DNA of 64,000 bases, taken from positions 3,768,501 to 3,832,500 of the forward strand of contig NZ_CP026730.1 in the NCBI RefSeq assembly GCF_003369795.1, given 5' to 3'. Under the pieces are notes generated by a model. It was not told where the DNA came from, did no database searches, and worked only from the letters and a program-made list of their open reading frames with translations. This DNA is from Streptomyces sp. CB09001. Lineage in GTDB: Bacteria > Actinomycetota > Actinomycetes > Streptomycetales > Streptomycetaceae. This document shows positions 18,521 to 26,019 of the stretch, in pieces. Positions within the stretch are counted from its first letter, which is position 1. Each line of letters begins with the position of its first letter. A program made the translations under genes and the position numbers.

Positions 18521-21500
18521 TCAGGGTGCGAGGGCGTCGATGGCCTTCACGATCCGCTTGTCGGAGACCGGGTACGCCGTGCCCAGCGCGTGGGCGAAAT
18601 AGCTGACCCGCAGCTCCTCGATCATCCAGCGGACGTCCAGGACCTGCCGCGGCACCGGCCGCCCCTGCGGCATCTGCTCGAGGAGCCACGCGTACTCGTC
18701 CCGCATCTCGTGGACCTTCTCCATGCGGGACGTGTCCCGCTGGACGCCGGTCGGCATCTGCTGCAGCCGGCGGTCCGCGGCGACCAGGTAGCGCATCAGG
18801 TCCGGCAGCCGCCCGATCCCCGCCTCCGTCACGAAGCCCGGCTTCACCAGCGCGTCCAGCTGCCCCCGCACGTCCTGGAGGTTCGCCAGCAGCGCCGGAC
18901 TGCGCACGGCCTTCAGGCGGCGCTCACAGGCCTGCCAGGCCGCCAGCACCTGCTGTACCTGGCCCACCGTACGGACCGTCGTGTCGACGATCTCCGCGCG
19001 GACCTTGTCGTAGAGCTTGCGGTACGACTCCTCGTCCCACGCCGGGCCGCCGAAGTCCGCGATCAGCTTGTCCGCCGCCGCCATGGCGCAGTCGTCGAAC
19101 AGCGCCTGGATCGAGCCGTGCGGATTCGCGGACAGGCCCAGCTTCTGCTGGTTGGTCAGCTTTTCGGACGCGAACTTCCCGGGATTGACCGGGATGTTGC
19201 GCAGGATCAGCCGCCGCGTGCCCCTCCACATCGACTGTGCCTGCTCGGCCTCGGTGTCGAAGAGGCGGACGGAGACGGTGTCCGCCTTCGGCCCGTCGTC
19301 CACCAGCGCCGGATACGCCTTCACCGGCTGACCCGCCCGGCGGGTCTCGAAGACCCGGGTCAGCGTGCCGATCGTCCAGTCCGTCAGCCCGGAGCGCTCC
19401 AGGGACTCGCCGCCGCTGCGCTCCGCGGTGGCCGCGGCGGCCTGCGAGAGCGCCTTGCGCGCCTTCGGGCGCAGCCGGAGCTTCAGCGCCTCCAGGTCCT
19501 TGTCCTCGGCCAGCTTGCGCCGCCGCTCGTCGACGATCCGGAACGTGATCTTCAGGTGGTCGGGGACCTTCGCCCAGTCGAAGTCCTCCGCGTCGAACGG
19601 CACCCCCACCATGCGCTTCAACTCCCGCGCCATGGTCACCGTCAGCGGCTCCTGGAGCGGCACGGCACGGTCCAGGAACGCCTGGGCGTAGTTCGGCGCG
19701 GGCACGTAGTTGCGGCGGACCGGCTTGGGCAGGGAGCGGATCAGCTCCGTGACGACCTGCTCGCGCAGACCGGGGATCTGCCAGTCGAAGCCCTCGTCCG
19801 TGACCTGGTTGAGCACCTGGAGCGGCACGTGCACGGTCACGCCGTCGGCGTCCGCACCCGGCTCGAACTGGTACGTCACCCGGAACTTCAGCGGCCCCTG
19901 CCGCCAGGAGTCCGGGTAGTCGTCCTTGGTGACCGCCCCCGCCCGCTCGTTGATGAGCATCTCGCGCTCGAAGTCGAGGAAGTCGGGCTGCTCGTGCCGC
20001 TTGTGCTTCCACCACGAGTCGAAGTGCGCACCCGAGACGACGTGTTCCGGCACCCGCTGGTCGTAGAAGTCGTACAGCGTCTCGTCGTCGACCAGGATGT
20101 CCCGGCGCCGGGCCCGGTGCTCCAGCTCCTCGACCTCGGTCAGCAGCTTGCGGTTGTCCGCGAAGAACTTGTGGTGCGTGCGCCAGTCGCCCTCCACCAG
20201 GGCGTTGCGGATGAACAGCTCGCGGCTGATCTCCGGATCGATCCGCCCGTAGTTCACCTTGCGCTGCGCCACGATCGGTACGCCGTACAGCGTGACCTTC
20301 TCGTACGCCATCACCGCCGCCTGGTCCTTCTCCCAGTGCGGTTCGCTGTAGGTGCGCTTGAGGAGGTGCCCGGCGAGCGGCTCCACCCACTCCGGCTCGA
20401 TCTTCGCGTTGACGCGGGCCCAGAGCCGGGAGGTCTCCACCAGCTCCGCCGACATCACGAACCGCGGCGGCTTCTTGAACAGGGCCGAGCCGGGGAAGAT
20501 CGCGAACTTGGCGTTCCGGGCGCCCACGTACTCGTTCTTCGCGCCCTCCTTGACGTCCTTCATGCCGACATGGGAGAGCAGCCCGGCCAGCAGCGACACG
20601 TGTACGCGGTCGTCGGGTGCGGCGTGCTCCTCGTCGTTGAGGTGGATGCCCATCTGTCTGGCGACCGTGCGCAGCTGCGTGTAGATGTCCTGCCACTCGC
20701 GGATGCGCAGGAAGTTCAGGTACTCCTGCTTGCACATCCGGCGGAAGGACGACGAGCCGCGCTCCTTCTGCTGCTCGCGCACGTACCGCCACAGGTTCAG
20801 GAAGGCGAGGAAGTCGCTGGTCTCGTCCTTGAACCGGGCGTGCTGCTGGTCCGCCTGGGCCTGCTTCTCCGCGGGGCGCTCCCGCGGGTCCTGGATGGAC
20901 AGCGCGGCGGCTATGACCATGACCTCGCGGACACAGCCGTTCTTGTCCGCCTCCAGCACCATCCGGGCCAGCCGCGGGTCGACGGGCAGCTGGGCGAGCT
21001 TGCGGCCGGTGTCGGTGAGCCGCTTGCGTACGTCCTTCTGCGCCGGGTCGAGCGCGCCCAGCTCCTGGAGCAGCTGCACGCCGTCGCGGATGTTGCGGTG
21101 GTCCGGGGGGTCGATGAACGGGAACTTCTCGATGTCACCGAGGCCGGCGGCGGTCATCTGGAGGATGACGGAGGCGAGGTTGGTGCGGAGGATCTCCGCG
21201 TCCGTGAACTCCGGGCGCGCGGTGAAGTCGTCCTCGGAGTACAGCCGGATGCAGATGCCGTCGGACGTACGGCCGCAGCGGCCCTTGCGCTGGTTGGCGC
21301 TGGCCTGCGAGACCGGCTCGATGGGCAGCCGCTGGACCTTGGTGCGGTGGCTGTAGCGGGAGATGCGGGCGAAGCCGGGGTCGATGACGTACTTGATGCC
21401 CGGCACGGTGAGGGAGGTCTCGGCGACGTTGGTCGCGAGGACGATCCGGCGCCCGGTGTGCTGCTGGAAGACACGGTGCTGCTCGGCGTGCGAGAGCCGC

Positions 21501-22480
21501 GCGTACAGCGGCAGCACTTCGGTGAACTTGTATCTCTTCTTCTCCAGCGCGTCCGCCGTGTCCCGGATCTCCCGCTCGCCGGAGAGGAAGACGAGGATGT
21601 CGCCCTTGCCCTCGCCCATCAGCTCCTCGACCGCGTCGGTGATCGCCGTGATCTGGTCCCGGTCGGCGTCGTCGCCGTCCTCCTCGAGAAGCGGCCGGTA
21701 GCGCACCTCCACGGGATACGTCCGCCCGCTGACCTCGACGATCGGTGCGTCGCCGAAGTGGCGCGAGAAGCGCTCCGGGTCGATGGTCGCCGAGGTGATG
21801 ACGACCTTCAGGTCCGGCCGCTTGGGCAGCAGCTGGGCGAGGTAGCCCATCAGGAAGTCGATGTTGAGGGACCGCTCGTGGGCCTCGTCGATGATGATCG
21901 TGTCGTAGGCGCGCAGTTCGCGGTCGGTCTGGATCTCGGCGAGCAGGATGCCGTCCGTCATCAGCTTGATGAAGGTGGACTCCGGGTTCACCTGGTCGGT
22001 GAAGCGCACCTTCCAGCCGACGGTCTCCCCGAGCGGGGTGTCCAGTTCGTCCGCGACCCGCTCCGCGACGGTGCGCGCGGCGATCCGGCGGGGCTGGGTG
22101 TGCCCGATCATGCCGCGGACACCACGGCCCAGCTCGACGCAGATCTTCGGGATCTGCGTGGTCTTGCCGGACCCGGTCTCACCGGCGACGATCACCACCT
22201 GGTGATCACGGATGGCCGCCGCGATCTCGTCCTTCTTCTGGCTGACCGGGAGCTGCTCGGGGTAGCCGACGGCCGGTACGCGTGTCCGGCGTTCACCGAT
22301 GCGCTGCTCGGCCTTGGCCACCTCCGTCTCGATCTCGGCGAGGACGGCGGCGCGAGCCTCCGGTTTGCGGATCTTCCGCGCACCCTCCAGCCTGCGGCCG
22401 AGCCGGTGCGCGTCGCGCAGCGACAGCTCGGTCAGCCGGGGGGCGAGGGTGCCGAGGGCGGGGGCAGGATGCGTAGACAT
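18521..22480 (-). CDS. hrpA: ATP-dependent RNA helicase HrpA (DEAH family)
   Basis: A 1319-aa DEAH-box RNA helicase. Motif I is VAGETGSGKTTQIP near residue 100, motif Ia TQPRRIAA, motif II DEAH in IIIDEAHERSLNIDFLMGYL, motif III TSATID, and motif VI QRKGRCGR. The OB-fold and the long DUF3418 C-terminal extension typical of bacterial HrpA fill the rest. In E. coli HrpA rescues stalled ribosomes by splitting them; a translation or RNA quality role is inferred here. Start ATG at 22480 (MSTHPAPALG). Two identical tRNA-Asp genes flank it. Confidence 0.95.
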   Translation of the reverse strand: MSTHPAPALGTLAPRLTELSLRDAHRLGRRLEGARKIRKPEARAAVLAEIETEVAKAEQRIGERRTRVPAVGYPEQLPVSQKKDEIAAAIRDHQVVIVAGETGSGKTTQIPKICVELGRGVRGMIGHTQPRRIAARTVAERVADELDTPLGETVGWKVRFTDQVNPESTFIKLMTDGILLAEIQTDRELRAYDTIIIDEAHERSLNIDFLMGYLAQLLPKRPDLKVVITSATIDPERFSRHFGDAPIVEVSGRTYPVEVRYRPLLEEDGDDADRDQITAITDAVEELMGEGKGDILVFLSGEREIRDTADALEKKRYKFTEVLPLYARLSHAEQHRVFQQHTGRRIVLATNVAETSLTVPGIKYVIDPGFARISRYSHRTKVQRLPIEPVSQASANQRKGRCGRTSDGICIRLYSEDDFTARPEFTDAEILRTNLASVILQMTAAGLGDIEKFPFIDPPDHRNIRDGVQLLQELGALDPAQKDVRKRLTDTGRKLAQLPVDPRLARMVLEADKNGCVREVMVIAAALSIQDPRERPAEKQAQADQQHARFKDETSDFLAFLNLWRYVREQQKERGSSSFRRMCKQEYLNFLRIREWQDIYTQLRTVARQMGIHLNDEEHAAPDDRVHVSLLAGLLSHVGMKDVKEGAKNEYVGARNAKFAIFPGSALFKKPPRFVMSAELVETSRLWARVNAKIEPEWVEPLAGHLLKRTYSEPHWEKDQAAVMAYEKVTLYGVPIVAQRKVNYGRIDPEISRELFIRNALVEGDWRTHHKFFADNRKLLTEVEELEHRARRRDILVDDETLYDFYDQRVPEHVVSGAHFDSWWKHKRHEQPDFLDFEREMLINERAGAVTKDDYPDSWRQGPLKFRVTYQFEPGADADGVTVHVPLQVLNQVTDEGFDWQIPGLREQVVTELIRSLPKPVRRNYVPAPNYAQAFLDRAVPLQEPLTVTMARELKRMVGVPFDAEDFDWAKVPDHLKITFRIVDERRRKLAEDKDLEALKLRLRPKARKALSQAAAATAERSGGESLERSGLTDWTIGTLTRVFETRRAGQPVKAYPALVDDGPKADTVSVRLFDTEAEQAQSMWRGTRRLILRNIPVNPGKFASEKLTNQQKLGLSANPHGSIQALFDDCAMAAADKLIADFGGPAWDEESYRKLYDKVRAEIVDTTVRTVGQVQQVLAAWQACERRLKAVRSPALLANLQDVRGQLDALVKPGFVTEAGIGRLPDLMRYLVAADRRLQQMPTGVQRDTSRMEKVHEMRDEYAWLLEQMPQGRPVPRQVLDVRWMIEELRVSYFAHALGTAYPVSDKRIVKAIDALAP

Positions 22481-22565
22481 ACGGGTTCCAGGATCTCATC
22501 CTCGGGAAAAACCTGGCGAACGCTTTTGCCGCGGCGTCCGCACAGGCAACGCAGGCAACTACAAC

Positions 22566-22593
22566 AAGGCCCCGATCCGAAGATCGGGGCCTT
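22566..22593 (-). terminator. Terminator after tRNA-Phe
   Basis: Perfect 12-bp stem AAGGCCCCGATC / GATCGGGGCCTT with tetraloop CGAA. It closes the minus-strand tRNA-Glu/Asp/Phe cluster. Confidence 0.82.
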
Positions 22594-22598
22594 TGCTG

Positions 22599-22672
22599 TG
22601 GCTGGGGCCGGGGTCGAACCGGCGACCTATCGCTTTTCAGGCGATCGCTCGTACCAACTGAGCTACCCAGCC
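22599..22672 (-). tRNA. tRNA-Phe (anticodon GAA)
   Basis: A 74-nt tRNA: acceptor GGCTGGG/CCCAGCC, D-loop with GG, anticodon loop CTGAAAA with GAA, T-loop TTCGACC, discriminator A. It is last in the Glu-Asp-Phe cluster. Confidence 0.95.
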
Positions 22673-22696
22673 GCGAGGTTTCACGTGAAACCTCAG

Positions 22697-22771
22697 CGGT
22701 CCTGACGGGATTTGAACCCGCGGCCTCCACCTTGACAGGGTGGCGAGCACTCCAAACTGCTCCACAGGACC
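22697..22771 (-). tRNA. tRNA-Asp (anticodon GUC), copy 2
   Basis: A 75-nt tRNA identical to the copy at 18342. It is the middle gene of the Glu-Asp-Phe cluster and is separated from tRNA-Phe by 24 bp that include a small palindrome (TTTCACGTGAAA). Confidence 0.95.
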
Positions 22772-22805
22772 AAGCTTCGTACGACAGTGTCGCACATGTA
22801 CTGCG

Positions 22806-22878
22806 TGCCCCCAACGGGATTCGAACCCGTGCTACCGCCTTGAAAGGGCGGCGTCCTAGGCCGCTAGACGATGAGGGC
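22806..22878 (-). tRNA. tRNA-Glu (anticodon UUC)
   Basis: A 73-nt tRNA: acceptor GCCCTCA/TGGGGGC with one G-U pair, anticodon loop CTTTCAA with TTC, T-loop TTCGAAT. The 5' 23 nt overlap the predicted 3' end of the phosphoesterase gene, whose stop codon lies in the D-loop. Confidence 0.95.
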
Positions 22879-24643
22879 TATCGGCCCGCCTGGGCGCTTC
22901 GCAGCGCGTCGGGGACGTGAGAAGCATATGGGATGGCGGGAGGTATCGCCAAAACGGTTTACGGGGTGCCGGGGGCGGGGCTGCCCGGGGTGGCGGGAGA
23001 GCGGACGCCGGCAGAGGGGGAGGAGCTGGGGGCGGAGGGGACGGGCCGGTGGGGGAGGGTGACGGGCCCGTGGGGGAGGGTGACGGAGTCGCGCCCGGCT
23101 GGTTCTCCTTCGGCAGGTGGCGGCTGACCTCGGCCGTCGTCAGGCCCAGGCCGCCCAGCTCGATCTCGTCCCAGGCCTGGAGGCGCCGGGAGTCCCGGTC
23201 GAAGTAGAGGATGGACGCCTGGATGGGGTCGGGGTACTTGCCCTCGACCGCGCGCAGGCCGCTGCCGCCGGTGGAGCCTTCGACGCGCAGCCGGGTGCCG
23301 TACTTCATGACCTCCATGTCCTCGTGGTGGAGGTGCCCCGCGAGGACGAGGGGAACATCGCCGTCGACCTCGCGGGCGGCCGACGGTTCGTGGGCGATGG
23401 CGATGTCCACGGGGGTGCCGGCCGCGCTCTGGTCGCGCAGGGCGGAGGCGAGGCGGGCGCCGGCCAGTTCCTGGGAGGCCTCGGCGCCGTCCGCCTTGGA
23501 GCGGTCGGGGGTGTACTGCGGGTCGCCCATGCCGGCGAAGCGCAGACCCGCGACGGTCCGGGCGTGGCCGTCGTCCAGGACGTGCACGTTCTTCAGGTGC
23601 TTCAGGTACTCCTGGGTGCCGCGCGAGTCGTGGTTGCCGCGGACCCAGACGTAGGGCGCGCCGAGGTCCTCGATGGGGTCGAGGAAGCCGTTCTCCGCGG
23701 CCGTGCCGTGGTCCATCGTGTCGCCCGAGTCGACGATCACGTTCACCTTGTACTGCTCCACCAGCGAGCCGATGATCTTCCAGCTCGCCGGGTTCAGGTG
23801 GATGTCCGACACGTGCAGTACGCGGATCGTGGTCGGGTCGGGCTGGTAGGCGGGGAGCGTCGAGGTGACGTCGTAGAGCTTGGTCACGTTGGTGACCAGG
23901 CGTGCCAGTTCCTTCTGGTAGACGTCGAACTCGGTCACGATGCTGCGCGCGTTGCCGACCAGGGAGGGCGCGGAGGAGAGCAGGCCGGAGAACTTCGGCT
24001 CCAGGACCGAGTCGGGGTTCCAGGTCGCGTACGCGGTGCCGCCGGAGGCGACCAGGAGGGTGAGGGCGAGGCCGCCGGCGGCGAGGGCGCGCCGGGGGCG
24101 GCGGTAGACGAGGAGGCCGAGGGCCGTGGCGCCGGTGACGACGGCCACGCAGGAGCGGACGGCGAGGTCGAGGGTCCCGTGCTCGACGTCCTGGGCGACC
24201 TCGTCCTGGAGCCCGGAGAGGCGTTCGGGGTGGTCGACGAGGGCCTGGGCGCGGGCGGGGTCGAGCTGGTCGACGTTGACGTCGAGGCGGACCGGGGCGA
24301 CGTGGCTGTCGAGCTGGAGGGCGCCCAGCGGCGAGACGTTGATCTTCGTGCCGCCGGCCAGCGACGGGCGCAGGGTCATCGTCGTGTTCATGGGGCCGAC
24401 CGGGGCCCGGACGTCGCCGACGACCAGCAGCCCCAGCCAGGCACCGAGCAGGACGACGGCGACCAGACCGGCGGCCCGGGTCCAGGGGTGTGAGCGGGCG
24501 GCGAGTTCGGGGGTGGCGGACGTGGGCCGGCCGGGGCGTGCGCGCCGGTCGCGGTAGCGGCGGGTGAGGGTGCGCGGGACGTTGCGGATGGGGTTCATCA
24601 CCTCGGCCAGGGCGTGCGGGGCTGCGGCGGGGACGCGGGCCAT
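22856..24643 (-). CDS. Membrane-anchored metallophosphoesterase
   Basis: A predicted 595-aa calcineurin-like phosphoesterase. The N-terminal 190 residues hold two hydrophobic segments (about 61-79 and 165-182) with an extracytoplasmic loop between, then another near 193-210. The catalytic domain shows all family blocks: VLHVSDIHLNP, VIVDSGDTMDHG, VWVRGNHDS, IAHEPSA and LAGHLHHEDM (metal ligands Asp, His, Asn, His). The C-terminus is a Pro/Ser-rich tail. The frame has no stop before TAG at 22858-22856, which lies inside tRNA-Glu. The start is ATG 24643; ATG 24598 (MNPIRNVPRTL) is an equally possible start. Substrate unknown. Confidence 0.84.
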   Translation of the reverse strand: MARVPAAAPHALAEVMNPIRNVPRTLTRRYRDRRARPGRPTSATPELAARSHPWTRAAGLVAVVLLGAWLGLLVVGDVRAPVGPMNTTMTLRPSLAGGTKINVSPLGALQLDSHVAPVRLDVNVDQLDPARAQALVDHPERLSGLQDEVAQDVEHGTLDLAVRSCVAVVTGATALGLLVYRRPRRALAAGGLALTLLVASGGTAYATWNPDSVLEPKFSGLLSSAPSLVGNARSIVTEFDVYQKELARLVTNVTKLYDVTSTLPAYQPDPTTIRVLHVSDIHLNPASWKIIGSLVEQYKVNVIVDSGDTMDHGTAAENGFLDPIEDLGAPYVWVRGNHDSRGTQEYLKHLKNVHVLDDGHARTVAGLRFAGMGDPQYTPDRSKADGAEASQELAGARLASALRDQSAAGTPVDIAIAHEPSAAREVDGDVPLVLAGHLHHEDMEVMKYGTRLRVEGSTGGSGLRAVEGKYPDPIQASILYFDRDSRRLQAWDEIELGGLGLTTAEVSRHLPKENQPGATPSPSPTGPSPSPTGPSPPPPAPPPLPASALPPPRAAPPPAPRKPFWRYLPPSHMLLTSPTRCEAPRRADSPHRLAA

Positions 24644-24714
24644 TGGTCCCGTATGCCCGTGGCCCGGGACGGATATGCGGGTCGTACTCCACGGTCGTAC
24701 CCGACAATGGGCCT

Positions 24715-25065
24715 GTGCTGGAGATGACGCGCGAGGAGTTCGAGGAACTGGTCGCCGAGGCCCTGGACCGGATCCCGCCGGAGCTGACGCGGCTGATGGA
24801 CAATGTCGCGGTGTTCGTCGAGGACGAACCGCCGGCGGACGATCCCGAGCTGCTCGGGCTGTACGAGGGGACGCCGCTGACGGAGCGCGGGGAGTGGTAC
24901 GCGGGCGTGCTGCCGGACCGGATCACCATCTACCGGGGGCCGACGCTGCGGTTCTGCGCGACGCGTGAAGACGTGGTCGCCGAGACCGAGGTGACGGTCG
25001 TTCACGAGATCGCCCACCACTTCGGGATCGACGACGCCCGGCTGCACTCCCTCGGGTACGGGTGA
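24715..25065 (+). CDS. Metallopeptidase-like zincin (MMP_1/MetX-like family)
   Basis: A 116-aa single-domain minigluzincin. The C-terminus carries HEIAHHFGIDD, a HExxH-type zinc site with a third ligand Asp. It begins VLEMTREEFEELVAEALDRIPPEL, typical of the family. I chose GTG at 24715; GACAAT (24703-24708) lies 6 nt upstream, suggesting a leaderless message. An alternative ATG is three codons later. It is divergent from the phosphoesterase gene. Physiological substrates of this family are not known. Confidence 0.86.
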   Translation: MLEMTREEFEELVAEALDRIPPELTRLMDNVAVFVEDEPPADDPELLGLYEGTPLTERGEWYAGVLPDRITIYRGPTLRFCATREDVVAETEVTVVHEIAHHFGIDDARLHSLGYG

Positions 25066-25202
25066 CCCGCGCGCGGGTGCGGACGGGGGGCCACGGGTAC
25101 GGGTGACGCGCTCGGGTCAAGTCCGCCTCGCCGGGCGCGTGTCCTCTTGTGGGTGACGGGAGTTGGGCACGTCGACTCCTTGACCCCCGGAGGTGGCCGC
25201 CC

Positions 25203-25760
25203 GTGCGCCCCTTGTACGTACCTGTCCGTATGGCCGCCACCGCCCTGGCCGTGGTCGCCGCCGCCGGCTGCATGAGCGTCGGCGACGACGAGTCCGGCGG
25301 GGGCGCCCGGCCGTCCCACTCCGCCGGGGAGCGGGGCGGCGAGGTACCGGAGGGCGGCCCCGCGGTCTCCGGGGGGAACGCCGGGTACGACGCGGCGGCG
25401 GCCGACGAGGGGCACGGCAAGGGGAGGAAGGCCGCGGGCGGGGACGGGGCCGGGGGCGACGGCAAGGGGAAGAGCGGGGAGGGCGGCAAGGGAAAGGGCG
25501 CGTCCGCCCCGGCTCCCCCCGCCGCGCACCCGACGGGTGCCCCGCCGCCGAACGGCGGGAACGACGGGCCCGAGCCCACCCGGACGCCGCCCGCGGAGCC
25601 CACCCGGACGGCGGAGCCGGAGCCGACGCCGACCGACGAGCCGCCCGCCTCCCCGACGCCGGACCCGACGGTGGCCGAGCCGTCCTCGTCGGCGCACGAA
25701 CCGCCCGGCACCCAGCTGGAGCAGCGGGAGCCGGCACCGGCTGCCGGGATGCCGGCGTAG
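25203..25760 (+). CDS. Low-complexity lipoprotein, hypothetical
   Basis: A 185-aa predicted lipoprotein: short signal with lipobox VVAAAGC (Cys near residue 23) followed only by disordered Gly/Lys- then Pro/Thr/Glu-rich sequence with PTRTPPAEPTRT-type repeats. It has no folded domain. GGAGG at 25189 supports the GTG at 25203. It may be a cell-surface tether or filler; codon bias fits real coding sequence, but confidence is limited by the composition. Confidence 0.6.
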   Translation: MRPLYVPVRMAATALAVVAAAGCMSVGDDESGGGARPSHSAGERGGEVPEGGPAVSGGNAGYDAAAADEGHGKGRKAAGGDGAGGDGKGKSGEGGKGKGASAPAPPAAHPTGAPPPNGGNDGPEPTRTPPAEPTRTAEPEPTPTDEPPASPTPDPTVAEPSSSAHEPPGTQLEQREPAPAAGMPA

Positions 25761-26019
25761 GACGGACCGCTCGCCGAGCCGGACCGACGACGGGCCGCTG
25801 AGCTGGGCATGTGCTGCCGGTTTGCCTTCAGGGGTGGGGGGTGCGTATGGTGGTAGATCGTTTGATCCCATTTGCCCGGCGCCACCGCAGAGCGCGCCGT
25901 GTGGCGCGTACTCTCCCCTTGCCGTGGTGGACCGCATCGAGGCGGTCGTATTGCGAATCGCGATTCACGGAGTTGACGGGCGCGTGCCGACGAGAGACTC
26001 CGGAAGGTTTCGCATTCGC

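Noticed and set aside
17837..22705. A 1622-codon open frame on the plus strand
   Set aside because: It is antisense to hrpA and crosses tRNA genes; it is an artefact of high GC and the third-position bias of the helicase gene.
22959..24929. Alternative minus-strand frame over the phosphoesterase
   Set aside because: Pro/Arg-rich composition with no motif; the metal-binding blocks are in the other frame.
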